A stretch of 7,626 nt of DNA. Origin: an uncultured Eubacteriales bacterium. Lineage in GTDB: Bacteria; Bacillota; Clostridia; TANB77; CAG-508. Position numbers and translations under genes: made by a program. Positions 4,170 through 7,626 of the stretch are shown here, one piece after another (within the stretch, counting starts at the first letter, position 1; each line of letters begins with the position of its first letter). Under the pieces are notes generated by a model, which was given only the letters and a program-made list of their open reading frames with translations, was not told where the DNA came from and did not search any database. The stretch is from contig CACWHO010000022.1 in assembly GCA_902760765.1 (NCBI GenBank), positions 7,901 through 15,526 on the forward strand, given 5' to 3'.

Positions 4170-6506
4170 ATGACATATAAATTTACAGATAGAGCTGCCC
4201 AAGCCATTGAAACAGCAAGTGAATTAGCACTAGAACTAGGACACAACTATATAGGAACAGAACACATCTTATTTGGATTAGCCAAAGAAGAAGATGGAAT
4301 TGCATCAAAAGTACTAGAAGAACAAGGAATAACAGCAGATGCAATCTTAGACAAAATAGATGAACTAATTGGAAGAAATGAACCAATTGAAAGCATTATA
4401 GACTTCACACCAAGAACAAAAAGAGTTATTGAGGCAGCATTTATAGAAGCAAGAAAATCAGGCTCTAATTATATAGGAACCGAGCATCTTTTAATAGGAA
4501 TATTAAGAGAAGTTGATAGTATTGCAACAAAAATTATTTTAGATTTAAATGGAAATATTCAAAAATTATACAATGATATTATAAACATTATAAATGAGGG
4601 AGAAGACTTAGAAGAAAACGATTCTGATGATGATGATTATGTAGAAAATGGAAAAGCTTCAAGTAAAAGAGGAAGTTTTAATCAAACACCAACTTTAAAC
4701 CAATATGGAGAAGATTTAACTAAAAAAGCTGAAGAAGGAAAACTTGACCCAATAATTGGTAGAAAAAATGAAATTGATAGAGTTATACAAATTTTATCAA
4801 GAAGAACAAAAAATAACCCATGTTTAATTGGTGAACCAGGTGTTGGTAAAACAGCAGCAGTAGAAGGATTAGCTGAAAAAATTGTTGCTGGAGATGTACC
4901 AGAAACATTAAAAAACAAAAGAGTTGTAGCACTTGACTTATCTGGAATGGTTGCAGGAAGTAAGTATAGAGGAGATTTTGAAGAAAGAATAAAAAAGGCA
5001 TTAAATGAAGTAAAAAAAGCAGGAGATGTTATTTTATTCATAGATGAAATCCATACCATAGTTGGTGCAGGAGCTGCAGAAGGTGCAATTGATGCTGCTA
5101 ACATTTTAAAACCAATGCTTGCAAGAGGAGAAATTCAACTAGTTGGTGCCACAACATTAAATGAATACAGAAAATTCATTGAAAAGGATGCAGCACTAGA
5201 AAGAAGATTCAGTCCAGTACAAGTTAATGAACCATCAGAGGCAGATACAATTCTTATTTTAAAAGGAATTAGAGACAAATATGAAGCACACCATAATGTA
5301 AAAATAACAGATGAAGCAATAAAAGCAGCAGTAAAATTATCAGTTAGATATATAAATGACAGATATTTGCCAGATAAAGCAATAGACTTAATTGATGAAG
5401 CTGCATCACGTGCAAGACTTAAAACATATACAGAACCTGAAAGTATAAAAAAATTGCAAGACAATATAGACAAAGTAAAAAATGAAAAAGAAGAAGCTGT
5501 ATTAAATCAAAAATTTGAAAAAGCAGCTGAATTAAGGGATAAAGAAAGAAAATTAAAAGAAGAATTTGAAAAAGAAAAAGATAAATGGAAAAATAAAAAT
5601 TCAAAATCAATTGTTAATATTACAGAAGAAAATATCTCAGAAGTAATAAGCTCTTGGACAGGAATTCCAGCAGAAAAAATTTCACAAGACGAAAATGAAA
5701 GATTAAAGAATTTGGAAAAAGAATTGCATAAAAGGGTAATTGGTCAGGATGAAGCAGTAGAAGCGGTTGCAAAAGCAATAAGAAGAGGAAGAGTTGGATT
5801 AAATGACCCAAAAAGACCAATAGGTTCATTTCTTTTCTTAGGACCAACAGGAGTTGGAAAAACTGAACTTTCAAAGGCACTAGCAGAATGCTTATTTGGA
5901 GACGAAAGTGCAATGATAAGATTAGATATGTCTGAGTTCATGGAACCACATTCTGTATCCAAATTAATAGGCTCTCCTCCAGGATATGTAGGATTTGATG
6001 ATGGTGGTCAATTAACAGAAAAAATAAGGAGAAAACCATATTCTGTAATATTATTTGATGAAATTGAAAAAGCACACCCAGATGTTATGAATATTTTACT
6101 ACAAATATTAGAAGATGGAAGATTAACAGATAGCCAAGGAAGAACAGTAAACTTTAAAAATACAGTAATAATTATGACATCAAATATAGGAGCAAGATTA
6201 ATTACAGATAAAAAAGAAGTTATGCAAGAAGTAAAAAAACAATTAAGACCAGAATTTATAAATCGTATTGATGAAATAATCATTTTCCATAAACTAAATG
6301 ATGATGAAATAAGCAAAATAATTGATATTATGCTTAAAGAAGTTACTACAAGATTAAAAAATGAAAAATATAATGTTAAGTTTGAACCAGATGTAAAAAA
6401 ATTAATTTCAAAGCAAGGAATTGATAAAAACTTTGGAGCACGTCCATTAAGAAGAACAATTCAAAATTTGGTTGAAGATAGATATTTTGGATGGAAAATT
6501 AAATAA
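4170..6506 (+). CDS. clpC: ATP-dependent unfoldase ClpC, lacking the ClpP-docking loop and frameshifted at the C-terminus
   Basis: ClpC is the hexameric AAA+ unfoldase that normally feeds phosphoarginine-tagged proteins to ClpP. The reading frame gives 778 residues against about 810-820 in the family. Domains: two N-terminal Clp_N repeats (about 3-70 and 80-143, each with GTEH; E31 and E105 match the phosphoarginine-binding glutamates of Bacillus ClpC); an acidic linker (144-160); D1 with Walker A GEPGVGKT (221-228), pore loop KYRG (265-268), Walker B VILFIDE (287-293) and LERRF (343-347); a coiled middle domain with a UVR motif (about 428-470); D2 with GPTGVGKT (558-565), pore loop GYVG (605-608), Walker B VILFDE (626-631), SNIG (671-674) and GARPLRR (756-762). 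Two defects: between SNIG and RPEF only 18 residues remain, with no VGF/LGF tripeptide, and after residue 773 the frame shifts to a premature TAA. Site AAGGAGGG (4155-4162) is 7 bases from ATG. Confidence 0.93.
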   Translation: MTYKFTDRAAQAIETASELALELGHNYIGTEHILFGLAKEEDGIASKVLEEQGITADAILDKIDELIGRNEPIESIIDFTPRTKRVIEAAFIEARKSGSNYIGTEHLLIGILREVDSIATKIILDLNGNIQKLYNDIINIINEGEDLEENDSDDDDYVENGKASSKRGSFNQTPTLNQYGEDLTKKAEEGKLDPIIGRKNEIDRVIQILSRRTKNNPCLIGEPGVGKTAAVEGLAEKIVAGDVPETLKNKRVVALDLSGMVAGSKYRGDFEERIKKALNEVKKAGDVILFIDEIHTIVGAGAAEGAIDAANILKPMLARGEIQLVGATTLNEYRKFIEKDAALERRFSPVQVNEPSEADTILILKGIRDKYEAHHNVKITDEAIKAAVKLSVRYINDRYLPDKAIDLIDEAASRARLKTYTEPESIKKLQDNIDKVKNEKEEAVLNQKFEKAAELRDKERKLKEEFEKEKDKWKNKNSKSIVNITEENISEVISSWTGIPAEKISQDENERLKNLEKELHKRVIGQDEAVEAVAKAIRRGRVGLNDPKRPIGSFLFLGPTGVGKTELSKALAECLFGDESAMIRLDMSEFMEPHSVSKLIGSPPGYVGFDDGGQLTEKIRRKPYSVILFDEIEKAHPDVMNILLQILEDGRLTDSQGRTVNFKNTVIIMTSNIGARLITDKKEVMQEVKKQLRPEFINRIDEIIIFHKLNDDEISKIIDIMLKEVTTRLKNEKYNVKFEPDVKKLISKQGIDKNFGARPLRRTIQNLVEDRYFGWKIK

Positions 6507-6558
6507 AAAAGATGAATATAAATATACTGTTAAAGATGACAAAGTAGTACAAGAATAA
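6487..6558 (+). pseudogene. clpC: Out-of-frame remnant of the ClpC C-terminus
   Basis: If one base (T6486) is skipped after TAT (6483-6485), the sequence reads on as LDGKLNKKDE, then YKYTVKDDKVV and QE, to a TAA at 6556-6558. This fits the usual ClpC ending, where VEDRLSEELL and a glycine are followed by a short strand pair closing with a DG or DDK turn and VV. Compared with Bacillus ClpC, four codons (SEEL) between VEDR-Y and LDG are replaced by a single T, as expected from an 11-base deletion. The 23 lost codons have not decayed: no stop occurs before the natural end. The event is therefore recent, an assembly or sequencing error, or suppressed in some way. Confidence 0.8.
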
Positions 6559-6594
6559 TTTATACAAGAATGATGCACAAGTATAGTAAAATTC

Positions 6595-6623
6595 TTGAAT
6601 TTATTGGATAATTATGGTATAAT
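6595..6623 (+). promoter_or_regulatory. Sigma-A promoter of the RelA/SpoT-like gene
   Basis: TTGAAT (6595-6600) and a perfect TATAAT (6618-6623) are separated by 17 bases. TG at 6615-6616 gives an extended -10 element. Transcription should start near 6630, about 50 bases before the ATG. The promoter separates this gene from the clpC operon. Confidence 0.78.
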
Positions 6624-6680
6624 TAATATGTAAACCATTTAAAACCTGTTATTTAAACTATAATCAACGGAGGTAAAAAC

Positions 6681-7626
6681 ATGAAGAATGATATAGTTAA
6701 AATTGATGATTTATTTGAGCAGGGACTTACTGCTCCGGACATCGTAAACATTTTTATGGAGAAAATTCGGAAAGGTAGCCGCAATGAAATTGATATGGAA
6801 CATTATCGGCTACTAGTTAAGTACAATATGTACTTGAAGTCCAATGACTTCCTTAATCTTGTAAGCTCTGATTTGGCAAAATTCAGGAAAAGCATAGTAA
6901 AGAATGATAAGGAGATTACGCTTACTATGCGGGGAAGAATTAAATCCATTGTTAGAATGGAAGAAAAGTTCAACGGTTATATCGTTGAATTTTGTGACCA
7001 GTATTATTCTAAAAATGGGTGTTTTCCAGGCACTGAAGAGGTATTAAAATACCTAGAAAGATACCGAGATTTGATTGCGTATCGGATCATATTGTCAGTT
7101 CCTGAAAAAAACTTGAAGGGTCGTAACAAACAGGAGGAGGAGATTAAAGCTCTATACAGAGTGGCAAATTCTCTTCCAGGTTTCTTCAGAAAAATGGGGT
7201 ATACAATTGAGGATGCATCCACAATTGTAGATGGCTCAAAAAAGAAAAAGCAGAAATCATTGCTTTTAGAGGAGAACCAAAAATACTTTAAAGATTATGT
7301 ACAACGCCCCAAAAACAATGGGTATCAGTCGTTACATATCTCAATGTGCGATAATCGCCCTGTTCAAGATTTACCAATTTTCTCCAGCATTGAAGTTCAG
7401 CTTCGTACATTCCAAATGGATTGTGCAGCTGAAATGAACATTAATTCAAAGCATGAAGCTTATGAAGAAATGCAGGAAAAAAAGCGTACATCTAAGCTCC
7501 CTGAGGGAAAGTGTGAATATTACGATAATGCAGTTGTTAGATATAATAACTTGCACAATTATGACTTCACACATGCACTGATTGACCATTTTAAAGCAAT
7601 AAAGCTTAAAGATGGTACAATTGTCT
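6681..7626 (+). CDS. RelA/SpoT-domain protein, putative (p)ppGpp or related nucleotide pyrophosphokinase (cut by window edge)
   Basis: The gene is open from ATG 6681 to the window end (315 codons); the 3' end is missing. Site GGAGGT (6669-6674) is 6 bases from ATG. A helical N-terminus of about 80 residues precedes the synthetase fold. GRIKS (85-89) matches the substrate-binding GRxKS loop; RDLIAYRII (129-137) matches the DLxGxR strand; PKNNGYQSLH (210-219) holds the tyrosine that stacks on the acceptor base; IEVQLRT (237-243) holds the catalytic glutamate; AAEMNINSKH (249-258) matches the AExxxxxxH helix. The key synthetase residues are all present, so an active transferase of diphosphate from ATP is likely. 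No HD hydrolase domain precedes it, unlike full-length Rel. It is longer than typical small alarmone synthetases (about 200-260 residues). Codon use differs from its neighbours: CGG, CGC, CGT, CGA and AGG all appear. The substrate (GDP/GTP, adenine nucleotides or tRNA) cannot be read off. Confidence 0.82.
   Translation, partial: MKNDIVKIDDLFEQGLTAPDIVNIFMEKIRKGSRNEIDMEHYRLLVKYNMYLKSNDFLNLVSSDLAKFRKSIVKNDKEITLTMRGRIKSIVRMEEKFNGYIVEFCDQYYSKNGCFPGTEEVLKYLERYRDLIAYRIILSVPEKNLKGRNKQEEEIKALYRVANSLPGFFRKMGYTIEDASTIVDGSKKKKQKSLLLEENQKYFKDYVQRPKNNGYQSLHISMCDNRPVQDLPIFSSIEVQLRTFQMDCAAEMNINSKHEAYEEMQEKKRTSKLPEGKCEYYDNAVVRYNNLHNYDFTHALIDHFKAIKLKDGTIV

Noticed and set aside
6565..6597. CAAGAAT (6565-6571) and ATTCTTG (6591-6597) as a terminator after clpC; also the 9-bp direct repeat TACAAGAAT at 6548 and 6563.
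   Set aside because: The stem is only 7 bp, A+T-rich, with a 19-base loop and no T-run, and it overlaps the next promoter. The short direct repeat is not distinctive enough to report.

Overview
The window looks like the chromosome of a low-GC, spore-forming Firmicute of the Clostridia type. The evidence is very A+T-rich DNA, arginine encoded almost only by AGA in the core genes, strong AGGAGG-like ribosome binding sites, a sporulation membrane gene (ylbJ/spoVV) and the complete ctsR-mcsA-mcsB-clpC stress operon. The species cannot be named from the sequence alone.

Layout. Bases 1-548 (minus strand) hold the 5' part of ylbJ, which runs off the left edge. A divergent extended -10 promoter (598-626), bracketed by an exact 10-bp direct repeat, drives a two-gene toxin-antitoxin cassette: a Phd/YefM antitoxin (655-987) overlapping a RelE/ParE-type toxin (980-1315). 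A 55-codon basic ORF with a good ribosome binding site follows (1369-1536). The ctsR promoter (1607-1634) lies between two CtsR operators, one upstream (1572-1598) and one at the expected transcription start (1645-1661). Then come ctsR (1744-2193), mcsA (2214-2780), mcsB (2880-3896), a 273-base gap with a 103-bp tandem repeat and a large hairpin, and clpC (4170-6506). A second strong promoter (6595-6623) begins a transcription unit with a different base and codon composition. It encodes a RelA/SpoT-fold (p)ppGpp-synthetase-like protein that runs off the right edge (6681-7626).

How the genes work together. CtsR represses the operon. McsA and McsB form the protein-arginine kinase pair that inactivates CtsR and tags proteins with phosphoarginine. 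ClpC, normally docked on ClpP, unfolds the tagged proteins.

The most interesting part of the window is that this pathway looks altered. ClpC lacks the stretch of its second ATPase domain where the ClpP-docking tripeptide (VGF/LGF) normally sits. ClpC also has a frameshift that cuts off its last C-terminal strands, and the lost reading frame is still readable downstream. McsB carries substitutions at several positions that line the ATP site in characterised relatives. Both phosphoarginine-binding glutamates of the ClpC N-domain are nevertheless kept. This suggests a remodelled or degenerating McsB-ClpC system. A sequence or assembly error must be ruled out first, mainly for the frameshift.
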